Of a DNA stretch of 64,000 nt, positions 25,483 to 33,782 are shown in pieces. Both the position numbers and the translations under genes were made by a program. The DNA lies in the NCBI GenBank assembly GCA_002238825.1, contig MPNC01000007.1, positions 62,001 through 126,000 on the forward strand. Reading direction: 5' to 3'. The DNA comes from SAR202 cluster bacterium bin87 (GTDB lineage: Bacteria; Chloroflexota; Dehalococcoidia; Lucifugimonadales; UBA3495). The number at the start of each line of letters is the position of its first letter. The stretch's first letter is position 1. The notes below the pieces were generated by a model. The model did no database searches and was not told the DNA's origin. It was given only the letters and a program-made list of their open reading frames with translations.

Positions 25483-28293
25483 ATGACCCCGGAACAGCAA
25501 GCCCGCGAACAAATCGACCGCCTGCTCGAGCAGGCGGGGTGGGCTGTGCAGGATGTTCACTCGCTCAACCTCTCTGCCGCGCGGGGCGTGGCGATTCGCG
25601 AATTCGGGCTGAAACCCGGCCACGGCACCGCTGACTATCTGCTGTACGTTGATGGTAAGGCGGCCGGCGTCGTCGAGGCAAAGCCGGCCGGGCATACCCT
25701 CACCGGCGTGGAGACCCAATCGGGCAAGTACAGCGACGGTCTGCCGGACACGCTGCCGGCGCACCGCAAACCCCTGCCCTTCCTCTACGAAACGTCCGGA
25801 TCCGAAACGCGGTTCACCAACCTGATCGATCCGGAACCGCGCAGTCGCGGCGTCTTCGCCTTCCATACCCCCGACGCCCTGGCCGATTGGGTTGGCTCAA
25901 ATGCGACGACCGCGCTGGCGAGCCATGCCGGCGTGGCGGAGCCGGGCGCGGTCTACGCCGTGGCGCGGAACCTCCGCCAGCGTCTCACCGAAATGCCGTC
26001 GCTGGATGCCGGGGCGCTCTGGCCGGTGCAGGAGCGCGCCATCCTGAACTTGGAGGAATCGCTGGCGCTGGCGAAGCCCCGGGCGTTGATCCAGATGGCC
26101 ACCGGCAGCGGCAAGACCTTCACCGCTTGCAACCTGGTGTATCGCCTCATCAAGCACGCGGGAGCGAAGCGGGTGCTGTTCCTGGTAGACCGCAACAACC
26201 TGGGACGCCAGACCCTGCGGGAGTTCCAGGGGTTCACAACTCCCGAGGAGCGCCGGAAGTTCGCCGAGTTGTACAACGTCCAGCTGTTGCAGTCCGGCCA
26301 TATCGACCCGGTGAGCCGGGTGTGCATCTCCACCATCCAGCGGGTGTATTCCATGCTGCGAGGCGAAGAGCTCGAACCGGAGAAGGATGAACTCTCCGGC
26401 ATCGACTTCGCCCAGGTCAACCCGCAGCCGGGCGCAGTGGAGTACAACCCCGACATCCCCATCGACAGCTTTGACTTCATCATCACGGACGAGTGCCACC
26501 GCTCCATCTACAACCTGTGGCGGCAGGTGCTGGAGTACTTCGATGCCTTCCTCATCGGCCTGACCGCGACCCCTTCGGCCCAGACCTTCGGTTTCTTCCA
26601 GCAGAACCTGGTGATGGAGTATACGCACGAGGAAGCGGTCGCCGATGGCGTAAACGTCGACTCGGATATCTACCGCATCCGCACGCAGATCACAGAGGAG
26701 GGAGCCAGCGTCAAAGCCGGTCAGCATATCGACCGGCGCAACCGCAGGGCCAAGACCACGCGGTGGGCGGAAGAGCTGGACGACGATCTCACCTACACCG
26801 CCGGCCAACTGGACCGGGATGTGGTGGCGGAGGACCAGATCCGCACCGTCATCCGCGCCTTCCGTGACAATCTGTTCACCGACATCTTCCCCGGGCGCAC
26901 CGAGGTGCCCAAGACCATCATCTTCGCCAAGGACGACAGCCACGCCGACGACATCGTGGACATCGTGCGCACGGAGTTCGGCAAGGGCAACGACTTCTGC
27001 CAGAAGATTACGTACCGCACCACCGGGGCGCCACCGGAACAACTCATCGCCGCGTTCCGCAACAGCTACCATCCGCGCATCGTGGTAACGGTGGACATGA
27101 TCGCCACCGGCACCGACATCAAGCCCGTTGAGATCGTGTTCTTCATGCGCAACGTGCAGAGCCGCAACTTCTTCGAGCAGATGAAGGGCCGCGGCGTGCG
27201 TGTGATCTCGCCCACGGATTTCAACGCGGTCACCCCCGACGCACCCAACAAAGACCGCTTCGTCATCATCGACGCGGTGGGCGTTACCGAGTCGGAACTG
27301 TCAGACTCCTATTCGCTGGAGCGCGAACCCACCAAGACCTTCGGGCAACTCCTGGACCTGATCGCCAAGGGCAGCCGCGAGCCGGACCACCTGTCATCGC
27401 TGGCGAGCCGGCTGGCCCGGCTGTCCCACAAGATATCGCCGGCGGAACGGGAATCGATAGAAACTGCGGCGGAAGGCGTCCCGCTGCAAAGCCTCATCAC
27501 CAGCCTGGTGCGGGCCACTGATCCCGACGCCGCGCTGGAAGTGGCCCGGGAATCCACCGGTCTGGACGAGCCACCGCCCGAGGCCATCGCCGAGGCGGAG
27601 AAGCAGTTGCGCGAGGAAGCCGCCGCGCCATTGGCATACAACACCGAGTTGCGCCAGCGGCTGGAAACCATCCACCAGTCTCACGAGCAGACCATTGATA
27701 CGGTGAGCAAGGACGTGGTGCTGGACGCCGGATTCACCGACGACGCGGCCCAGGAAGCCGTGCAGTCCTTCCGGCAGTTCATCGAGGCGAACCGCGACGA
27801 GATCACCGCGTTGCAGGTGCTGTACGAGCGGCCCTACCGGCAGCGGCTGCGTCTGGACGACATCCGCGCGCTGGCCGACGCGATGCAGGCGCCGCCCCGG
27901 TCGTGGACCACCGAGCGATTGTGGCAGGCGTACCAGCGGCTGGACGAGTCCAGGGTGCGCGGCTCCGGCCAGCGGCAACTGGCGGACATCGTCGCGTTGG
28001 TGCGCTACGCCACCGGCGAGGCCGTCGAACTGGCTCCCTTCGCCGACCACGTGAACCGCCGGTTTGCCGGCTGGTTGGCCTTGCAGGAAACGGTCGGGCG
28101 GGTGTTCACCGACGAGCAACGCTGGTGGCTGGAGGCCATCCGCGACCGCATCGCCGGCAACGTGAGCGCGGAGATGCAAGACCTGCAGGACTCGCCGCTG
28201 GACCAACACGGCGGCCTGATCGCAGCCTATGACCTGTTCGGCGACGAGTTGCAGCCGATCATCGACGAGCTGAACCTGGAGTTGGTGCGTTAG
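25483..28293 (+). CDS. hsdR: Type I restriction enzyme, R subunit (HsdR)
   Basis: HsdR is the motor and nuclease of a type I restriction complex: with HsdM and HsdS it translocates unmodified DNA and cuts it at a distance. The 936-residue protein begins MTPEQQAREQIDRLLEQAGW. The PD-(D/E)xK nuclease is seen as GHGTADYLLYVDGK (Asp51) and VVEAKPAG (Glu65, Lys67). The superfamily 2 helicase has Walker A MATGSGKT at 205-212, DECH at about 336-339, LIGLTATPSAQ, and motif VI region FFEQMKGRGVR. The C-terminal third is the EcoEI-type R C-terminal domain. Length is typical and no defect is seen. The start matches the truncated copy at 3684. No strong ribosome binding site. hsdS and hsdM lie 1.7 and 4 kb downstream on the same strand, separated by toxin-antitoxin genes. 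Confidence 0.95.
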   Translation: MTPEQQAREQIDRLLEQAGWAVQDVHSLNLSAARGVAIREFGLKPGHGTADYLLYVDGKAAGVVEAKPAGHTLTGVETQSGKYSDGLPDTLPAHRKPLPFLYETSGSETRFTNLIDPEPRSRGVFAFHTPDALADWVGSNATTALASHAGVAEPGAVYAVARNLRQRLTEMPSLDAGALWPVQERAILNLEESLALAKPRALIQMATGSGKTFTACNLVYRLIKHAGAKRVLFLVDRNNLGRQTLREFQGFTTPEERRKFAELYNVQLLQSGHIDPVSRVCISTIQRVYSMLRGEELEPEKDELSGIDFAQVNPQPGAVEYNPDIPIDSFDFIITDECHRSIYNLWRQVLEYFDAFLIGLTATPSAQTFGFFQQNLVMEYTHEEAVADGVNVDSDIYRIRTQITEEGASVKAGQHIDRRNRRAKTTRWAEELDDDLTYTAGQLDRDVVAEDQIRTVIRAFRDNLFTDIFPGRTEVPKTIIFAKDDSHADDIVDIVRTEFGKGNDFCQKITYRTTGAPPEQLIAAFRNSYHPRIVVTVDMIATGTDIKPVEIVFFMRNVQSRNFFEQMKGRGVRVISPTDFNAVTPDAPNKDRFVIIDAVGVTESELSDSYSLEREPTKTFGQLLDLIAKGSREPDHLSSLASRLARLSHKISPAERESIETAAEGVPLQSLITSLVRATDPDAALEVARESTGLDEPPPEAIAEAEKQLREEAAAPLAYNTELRQRLETIHQSHEQTIDTVSKDVVLDAGFTDDAAQEAVQSFRQFIEANRDEITALQVLYERPYRQRLRLDDIRALADAMQAPPRSWTTERLWQAYQRLDESRVRGSGQRQLADIVALVRYATGEAVELAPFADHVNRRFAGWLALQETVGRVFTDEQRWWLEAIRDRIAGNVSAEMQDLQDSPLDQHGGLIAAYDLFGDELQPIIDELNLELVR

Positions 28294-28309
28294 GCGGCCA
28301 ACCGTCTGC

Positions 28310-28498
28310 CTCACGCGTACCCATTTTGTCTTTTACATCGATGGACAGGATGGGCAGGATGATGGCGATACCGTCGCCGCATTCTGCTCACAGCGGCGGC
28401 CCTGATGCCGGGACACACAATGATCAACCAAATCCTGTCCATCCTGTGCATCGATGTAAAACCACCCCTATCGCCGTTTAAAAGTGGGTACGCGTGAG
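28310..28498. mobile_element. 189-bp MITE with 14-bp inverted ends and 9-bp target duplication
   Basis: The ends CTCACGCGTACCCA (28310-28323) and TGGGTACGCGTGAG (28485-28498) are perfect inverted repeats. The element is flanked exactly by the direct repeat ACCGTCTGC (28301-28309 and 28499-28507). The interior holds a second imperfect inverted repeat (ttttacatcgatggacagg ... tgtgcatcgatgtaaaa) and no coding sequence. Only the termini match the elements at 6309 and 7640; the interior is different. It lies 16 bases after the hsdR stop. Confidence 0.9.
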
Positions 28499-28604
28499 AC
28501 CGTCTGCGACTTGTTTCAAAGGCCCGTCTATCTTGACGTTCTAGGACCGTTATCGCAGAATGGATCTATACTGGTGCGGTATAGACCGTTATGGAGTTAA
28601 AGCC

Positions 28605-28832
28605 ATGGTTGCGGCAAAAGAGAGGTTCTCCGCTCAAGTTGAGACGGGGTTGATAGAGGCCGTGCGAGAAGAAGCGCAAACTCGGGGTTGCGACTTTGAG
28701 ACCGTGGTGGAAGAGGCTATTCGATTTTATTTCGAAGCCAAAACGGAAGGCCGCTCGCGACCCGAAGTAATGGCCCACTATCGCGACAGCGTCGAGAGAC
28801 ATCGACGCCTGTACGAACTGCTGGCGCAATGA
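28605..28832 (+). CDS. Antitoxin of a Doc-type toxin, RHH-like
   Basis: A 75-residue protein (MVAAKERFSAQVETGLIEAV then REEAQTRGCDFETVVEEAIR). The N-terminal half has the strand-helix-helix pattern of ribbon-helix-helix antitoxins and the charged C-terminal half would bind the toxin. Its stop overlaps the start of the Doc gene by 4 bases (ATGA), the classic antitoxin-toxin arrangement. Start at 28605 is chosen for the GGAG eight bases upstream; an ATG at 28560 is in frame but has no ribosome binding site. Such antitoxins usually repress their own promoter. Confidence 0.75.
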   Translation: MVAAKERFSAQVETGLIEAVREEAQTRGCDFETVVEEAIRFYFEAKTEGRSRPEVMAHYRDSVERHRRLYELLAQ

Positions 28833-29215
28833 CCCGCGACTTCCCAATCATCCGGGAAGTCTTGGACATACACGACGACCAGATTCTCCGGTTTGGCGGT
28901 GAACCGGGGCTTCGTGATCCCGGCGCGCTAGATTCGGCCATCATGCGCCCGCAAATTGGGTATTACGCCGGCATCATCGAAGAAGCCGCCGCCCTCCTGG
29001 AAAGCCTGGCAATGAACCACCCGTTTGTCGACGGCAACAAGCGGGTGGCTTTTGCTACCACAGAGGTTTTTCTGCGGATGAATGGTTATTTCATCGATTG
29101 CGACAGCCTCGAGGCGCACCGGCACTTCATGCACCTGTTCGATACCAACTCCTTCCGATTTGCGGAGTTGGTCGCGTGGCTGTCAGGTAACGTCAAGCCA
29201 CTGCCGTCTGCGTGA
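28829..29215 (+). CDS. doc: Doc-family toxin (Fic fold)
   Basis: A 128-residue Doc/death-on-curing toxin. Doc proteins phosphorylate elongation factor Tu and stop translation. The conserved motif HPFVDGNKRVAFATTEVFLR is complete (catalytic His, and the GNKR that holds the phosphate). The N-terminus IREVLDIHDDQILRFGGEPG, with LRDPGALDSAI, is also typical of the family. It follows its antitoxin with a 4-base overlap. No defect is seen, so it is likely active if expressed. Confidence 0.92.
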   Translation: MTRDFPIIREVLDIHDDQILRFGGEPGLRDPGALDSAIMRPQIGYYAGIIEEAAALLESLAMNHPFVDGNKRVAFATTEVFLRMNGYFIDCDSLEAHRHFMHLFDTNSFRFAELVAWLSGNVKPLPSA

Positions 29216-29234
29216 GCGTTTCGCTGGGCATCCG

Positions 29235-29465
29235 ATGAAATACGTGGCTCTAATCGCCAAAACCGGCACCGGCTATTCGGCCTACCTGCCGGACCTGCCC
29301 GGTTGCGTCGCTGCCGCCGACACCTTTGAGGAAACCCGGGAGCTGATCCGGGAGGCGGCCAATTACCATGTCGAAATAATGGCCGAGCATGGCGAAACTA
29401 TCCCCGAACCGGTGTACATAGCCGCAGAGGTGGAAGTACCCGCCCCGGCGCCCGCTGCGTCGTAG
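29235..29465 (+). CDS. Orphan HicB-like antitoxin
   Basis: A 76-residue HicB-type protein: MKYVALIAKTGTGYSAYLPD then LPGCVAAADTFEETRELIRE, with PEP...EVPAPAPAAS at the end. It is the short form (partial RNase-H-like fold) without a separate DNA-binding tail. It begins 19 bases after the doc stop and has no HicA directly before it. It is very similar in protein and DNA to the HicB at 29739, including the last 40 bases, so it is probably a duplicate whose own toxin was lost. It could neutralise the nearby HicA or a HicA elsewhere. Confidence 0.8.
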   Translation: MKYVALIAKTGTGYSAYLPDLPGCVAAADTFEETRELIREAANYHVEIMAEHGETIPEPVYIAAEVEVPAPAPAAS

Positions 29466-29535
29466 CCGGCCGAAGCGCCTCAAGCGATTCACCTAGTTGG
29501 ACCGCAGATTACTTCCATGTTGAGCGGGTTATGCC

Positions 29536-29742
29536 ATGCCGCCCAGAGTCCGTGAAGCGATCCGCATAATCGAACGGGACGGCTGGTTTCATGCGAGGAC
29601 ACCGGGCAACCATCGCCAATATCATCATCCGGAGAAGCCGGGAACGGTGACCATTTCCGGCAACCTCGGAGCTGAACTGGATACACGGAAGTGGTACAGC
29701 ATTTTGCAACAGGCGGGAATGGACAGGAGAGATTACCGTTGA
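29536..29742 (+). CDS. hicA: HicA-type mRNA interferase toxin
   Basis: A 68-residue HicA toxin: MPPRVREAIRIIERDGWFHA, then GNHRQYHHPEKPGTVTISGN and WYSILQQAGM. The conserved catalytic His follows the usual Gly-(Ser/Asn) pair (GNHRQ) in the double-stranded-RNA-binding-like fold. HicA cleaves mRNA and is bound by HicB. Its stop overlaps the following hicB start by 4 bases. Apparently intact. Confidence 0.9.
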   Translation: MPPRVREAIRIIERDGWFHARTPGNHRQYHHPEKPGTVTISGNLGAELDTRKWYSILQQAGMDRRDYR

Positions 29743-29969
29743 AATACGTAGCCATAATCGGCAAGACCGGCAACGGCTATGCGGCGGACTTGCCGGATTT
29801 ACCCGGTTGCATCGCCGCCGGAAGCACCCTCGAAGAAACATGGCAGTTGATCCAGGAGGCTGCCAACTACCATGTCGAGCTTATGGCTGAGCACGGCGAG
29901 ACCATCCCCGAACCGCTAAACGTGGCCGTGGAAGTGGAAGTGCCCGCTCCGGCGCCCGCTGCGTCGTGA
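29739..29969 (+). CDS. hicB: HicB-type antitoxin
   Basis: A 76-residue partner of the HicA just before it, with a probable TTG start at 29739 overlapping the hicA stop and a strong CAGGAGAG ribosome binding site 8-10 bases before. Sequence LKYVAIIGKTGNGYAADLPD, LPGCIAAGSTLEETWQLIQE and the same PAPAPAAS tail as the orphan HicB upstream. Translational coupling would match antitoxin to toxin output. It ends 24 bases before hsdS. Confidence 0.88.
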   Translation: MKYVAIIGKTGNGYAADLPDLPGCIAAGSTLEETWQLIQEAANYHVELMAEHGETIPEPLNVAVEVEVPAPAPAAS

Positions 29970-29993
29970 CTCGCGGTCGTTGAGAGCGGGCGA

Positions 29994-31541
29994 ATGACGG
30001 ATAATTTTCAACAACTAGATCTACCGTCAGGGTGGTGTAGAACCATCCTAGGGCAAGTAATTTCAGTCATACGTGGGGTCTCATACAAGAAGCAGGATGC
30101 TGGTTTCGAAGCCACGGCTGGCGTGGTACCGATCCTACGCGCTACGAACATCCGCGATAGGCTCGCTTTCGAAGATCTCGTGTATGTTCCCGATCACTAC
30201 GTCAAACGAGAACAGTACCTGATACCTGGCGATATCGTGATCGCGGCTTCTAGCGGTAGTAGATCCGTCGTTGGCAAGGCCGCGCAACTCAGCACAGATT
30301 GGGTAGGTTCGTTTGGCGCATTTTGCTTAGCGCTGAGACCCCACGATTCTTTTACCAACGGGTATTTGGCCTGGTTCCTCCAGTCGCAAGAATACAGGAG
30401 CAGGGTGTCCAGACTCGCTGCAGGCGTGAACATCAATAACCTCCGGCGGGAGCATATCGAGGAAACGCCAGTTTTGGTCCCGCCACTCCTCGAGCAGCGG
30501 CGCATCGTTGCGGAGATTGAGAAGCAGTTCACGCGGCTGGATGCGTCGGTGGCGGCGCTGCGGCGGACGCAGGCGAACCTGAAACGCTACCGGGCCAGCG
30601 TCCTGCGGGCCGCCTGCTCCGGCGAGTTGGTGTCCACCGAGGCCGAACTGGCCCGCGCCGAGGGCCGGGAGTACGAGCCGGCCGATGTCCTGCTGGAGCG
30701 CATCCTGGCGGAGCGTCGGGCGCGCTGGGAGTCCCAGGAGAAACGGCGGGGCAAGTACAAAGAGCCGGCCGCGCCCGATACGTCCGACCTGCCGCCGCTG
30801 CCGGAGGGGTGGGCGTGGGCGACGGTTGACGCTCTCATCAGCGAACCCCTTGCAAACGGTAGGTCGGTCAAAACGGCATCAGATGGTTTCCCAGTGTTGC
30901 GCCTAACGGCTTTGCAGGATGGGCAAATCAACCAGAGTGAGTTCAAAGTCGGTGCATGGACCGAGCACGAAGCCGAACCGTTTTTCATCCGGGAAGGCGA
31001 TTTCTTTGTTTCTCGCGGCAATGGGTCGATAAAGCTGGTAGGGCTGGGAGGAATCGTCGGACCCGTACATGAGCCGGTCGCATATCCTGATACTTTGATC
31101 CGATTTCGATTGCATCCCGAGGTTTCGCTGAGTTACTTCGCCCACGTGTGGAACTCGGCGACCGTTCGCCAGCAATTGGAAACTGTCGCGAGAACCACCG
31201 CAGGCATCCATAAGGTCAATCAGCAAGACTTGTCCATATGCAAGATCCCCCTCCCACCCCTCGCCGAGCAGCGCCGCATCGTGGCCGAGGTGGAGCGGCG
31301 GCTGTCGGTCGTACAGCAGGCGGAGGCGGCGGTGGAGGCCAGTTTGCAACGGGCCGAGCGGCTGCGCCAGAGCATCCTCAAGCGAGCCTTCTCTGGCGAA
31401 CTGGCACCCCAGGACCCGGACGACGAACCGGCGTCGGTACTGCTGGAACGCATCCGCGCCCAGCGCGAGGCGGAGCAGGCGGCGGCGACCGCGAGCGAGA
31501 AGCGACCGGCGCGCCGGCGGCGGTCGAAAGCCACAGGTTGA
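29994..31541 (+). CDS. hsdS: Type I restriction-modification specificity subunit (HsdS)
   Basis: HsdS recognises the bipartite DNA target for both methylation and cleavage. The 515-residue protein has two target recognition domains (about residues 10-165 and 275-420), each followed by the repeated spacer PPLLEQRRIVAEIEKQFTRL / PPLAEQRRIVAEVERRLSVV and the helical block LKRYRASVLRAACSGEL / LRQSILKRAFSGELAPQ. The recognition domains are visibly less GC-rich than the conserved spacers, as expected from domain exchange between strains. The gene ends with a basic tail. It follows HicB by 24 bases. Confidence 0.95.
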   Translation: MTDNFQQLDLPSGWCRTILGQVISVIRGVSYKKQDAGFEATAGVVPILRATNIRDRLAFEDLVYVPDHYVKREQYLIPGDIVIAASSGSRSVVGKAAQLSTDWVGSFGAFCLALRPHDSFTNGYLAWFLQSQEYRSRVSRLAAGVNINNLRREHIEETPVLVPPLLEQRRIVAEIEKQFTRLDASVAALRRTQANLKRYRASVLRAACSGELVSTEAELARAEGREYEPADVLLERILAERRARWESQEKRRGKYKEPAAPDTSDLPPLPEGWAWATVDALISEPLANGRSVKTASDGFPVLRLTALQDGQINQSEFKVGAWTEHEAEPFFIREGDFFVSRGNGSIKLVGLGGIVGPVHEPVAYPDTLIRFRLHPEVSLSYFAHVWNSATVRQQLETVARTTAGIHKVNQQDLSICKIPLPPLAEQRRIVAEVERRLSVVQQAEAAVEASLQRAERLRQSILKRAFSGELAPQDPDDEPASVLLERIRAQREAEQAAATASEKRPARRRRSKATG

Positions 31542-31577
31542 TTTGTGGCATACTGCCCGGCAAGGACGGTGAGTGAA

Positions 31578-32270
31578 ATGGTTGCCAAGTCCACGGTGAA
31601 TGCGCCGGTACCGGCCTCCGACGAGGTCCGCCTTGCGATGGACCCGATTTTCCTGCCCATCTGCCTGGAGTTCGGGCCGGTCCTGGAAGCATTGGTCGAG
31701 GCCGGGTACACCGGGGAGCGGTTTGACGAATGGCTGGTGCAATTCAATCAAGCCAATCGGAACCGGGTGGGCAAGCTGGAACTGACCTCCGAGGGAGTGT
31801 TGCTGGTATCGCCTATGCAGAGCAAAGAGGGTTCACTGTCGGAAGGGATCGTCTTCGGGGAACTGTACATCTGGACTCGGGAGGGCGGAGGAGGCGAAGC
31901 CCACCCCTCGCGGCTGGGCGTCCATCTGCCCAATGGAGCGCGCTACGCTCCTGACGCGGCATGGCTGTCCCCGGAGCAACTGGCCGACTATTCGCCTTCG
32001 GAAAACACCTGGCTGCCGCACTTCTGTCCTTGTTTCGTGGTCGAGGTAATGTCGCGCAACGACCGGCCGGCGGAGGCGCAACGCAAGATGGACGACTACA
32101 TCGCCCACGGCGCGCGGTTGGGCTGGCTCATTGATCCCTTCCGGCGGCAGGTGCATATCTACCGCCCCGGCGCTGCGCCTTTGACGCTGGATGACCCGCC
32201 GGTAGTGAGCGGCAACCCGGAACTCCCGGGGTTTGTCTTCAATGTTCGCGCCCTGATTTTCGACGCCTGA
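31578..32270 (+). CDS. Uma2-family (DUF820) putative endonuclease
   Basis: A 230-residue Uma2/DUF820 protein of the PD-(D/E)xK superfamily. The core is seen in GARYAPDAAWLSPEQL (metal-binding Asp), FVVEVMSRNDRPAEAQ (E-x-V/M-S in place of the usual ExxS/K), KMDDYIAHGARLGWLIDP and QVHIYRPG. The function of this family is unsettled. It lies between hsdS and hsdM in the same direction with short gaps (36 and 42 bases), so it is probably transcribed with them. ATG 31578 is preferred over the upstream GTG 31545. A second, shorter Uma2 is at 57004. Confidence 0.8.
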   Translation: MVAKSTVNAPVPASDEVRLAMDPIFLPICLEFGPVLEALVEAGYTGERFDEWLVQFNQANRNRVGKLELTSEGVLLVSPMQSKEGSLSEGIVFGELYIWTREGGGGEAHPSRLGVHLPNGARYAPDAAWLSPEQLADYSPSENTWLPHFCPCFVVEVMSRNDRPAEAQRKMDDYIAHGARLGWLIDPFRRQVHIYRPGAAPLTLDDPPVVSGNPELPGFVFNVRALIFDA

Positions 32271-32312
32271 CCCCTCCGCTCGTCCTGAGCCTGTCGAAGG
32301 ACAGTTCCGTTT

Positions 32313-33782
32313 ATGACCACCGCAACCACCATCGGGCAGAAGCTGTGGAACTACTGCGACGTGCTGCGCAACGCCGGCCTGTCCTATGGCGATTACCTGG
32401 AGCAGCTCACCTACCTCATCTTCCTCAAGATGATGCACGAACTCACCCAGCCGCCGCTGTCGCTCCTCTCCGACCGCCATCCGCCGCCCATTCCCGTGGG
32501 TTGCGACTGGCCCAGCCTGATGGCGCGGGACGGCTCGGAGCTGGACGTCCACTATCGCCACATCCTGGAAACCCTGTCTCACCAGCCGGGCACGCTGGGG
32601 GTGATTTTCGGCAAGGCGCAGAGCCGCATCCAGGAACCGGCCATGCTGACCCGGCTGGTCAAGGAACTCATTGACAGCGAGAACTGGCACGGCCTCAGCG
32701 CCGACGTGAAGGGCGACGCCTACGAGTCGCTGCTGGAGCGCAACGCCCAGGACGTGAAGACCGGCGCCGGCCAGTACTTCACGCCGCGTCCGCTGATCCA
32801 GGCCATCGTGGACGTGATGCGGCCCGGGCCGGACACCACCATCTGCGATCCCGCCTGCGGCACCGGCGGGTTCCTGCTGGTCGCCCACGAGTACGTCCAT
32901 CGGCACAACCCGACCATGAACCGGGAGCAGTCGGAATTTCTGCGCAACGACGCGCTGCACGGGTGGGAGATCGTGGACAGCGCGGCGCGCCTCGGCGTGA
33001 TGAACCTGTACCTCCACGGCATCGGCGGCGACCAAAGCAACATCAGAGTGGACGACAGCCTGCGCGCGCAACCCAGCGACCACTATGACATGGTGCTGAC
33101 CAACCCGCCCTTCGGCCGCACGTCCACGCTGACCTTCGTCAACGAGGAGGGCCGGACCGAGCGGCAGAGCCTGACGGTGGAGCGACCCGACTTCTGGGCC
33201 ACTACCAGCAACCGGCAGCTGAGCTTCCTGCAGCACGTCCGCACGCTGCTTAAAACCAACGGCAGCGCGGCCATCGTGCTGCCCGACAACGTGCTGTTCG
33301 AGGGCGCCGCCGGCGAGAACGTCCGCCGCCGGCTGCTCCACGAGTGCGACGCGCACACCCTGCTGCGGCTGCCCACCGGCGTGTTCTACGCCCAGGGGGT
33401 CAAGGCCAACGTGCTGTTCTTCGACCGCAGGCCGGCCAGCGAGACCCCGTGGACGCGGGAGCTGTGGATCTACGACCTGCGCACCAACCAGCGCTTCACG
33501 CTGAAGACCAACCCGCTGACCCGGGCGCACCTGGACGACTTCGTGTCCTGCTACCGCGCCGACGACCGGGCGCAGCGGGAGGAGTCCGAGCGATTCCGCC
33601 GCTTCACCTACGACGAGCTGACGCAGCGGGACAAGGCCAACCTGGACATCTTCTGGCTCCGCGACGAGAGCCTGGAGGACTCCGAAAACCTGCCGCCGCC
33701 CGACGTCATCGCCGAGGAGATCATGGAGGACCTGCGCGCCGCGCTGGAACAACTGGAGGAAATCGCCGCGGATCTGGGGTAA
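32313..33782 (+). CDS. hsdM: Type I restriction-modification N6-adenine methylase (HsdM)
   Basis: HsdM methylates adenines in the HsdS target. The 489-residue protein has the HsdM N-terminal helical domain (GQKLWNYCDVLRNAGLSYGD, YLEQLTYLIFLKMM), QYFTPRPLIQAIVDVM, SAM-binding motif I DPACGTGGFLL and the catalytic motif NPPFG (Asn264). The C-terminus ends in an acidic helix. Length is normal. Last gene of the restriction block; a tandem repeat array begins at its stop codon. A fragment of this gene recurs at 36180-36261. Confidence 0.95.
   Translation: MTTATTIGQKLWNYCDVLRNAGLSYGDYLEQLTYLIFLKMMHELTQPPLSLLSDRHPPPIPVGCDWPSLMARDGSELDVHYRHILETLSHQPGTLGVIFGKAQSRIQEPAMLTRLVKELIDSENWHGLSADVKGDAYESLLERNAQDVKTGAGQYFTPRPLIQAIVDVMRPGPDTTICDPACGTGGFLLVAHEYVHRHNPTMNREQSEFLRNDALHGWEIVDSAARLGVMNLYLHGIGGDQSNIRVDDSLRAQPSDHYDMVLTNPPFGRTSTLTFVNEEGRTERQSLTVERPDFWATTSNRQLSFLQHVRTLLKTNGSAAIVLPDNVLFEGAAGENVRRRLLHECDAHTLLRLPTGVFYAQGVKANVLFFDRRPASETPWTRELWIYDLRTNQRFTLKTNPLTRAHLDDFVSCYRADDRAQREESERFRRFTYDELTQRDKANLDIFWLRDESLEDSENLPPPDVIAEEIMEDLRAALEQLEEIAADLG

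Noticed and set aside
32281-32306. Motif tcctgagcctgtcgaagga before hsdM as an operator
   Set aside because: This short palindromic word is a common interspersed repeat in many bacterial genomes; nothing links it to regulation here.
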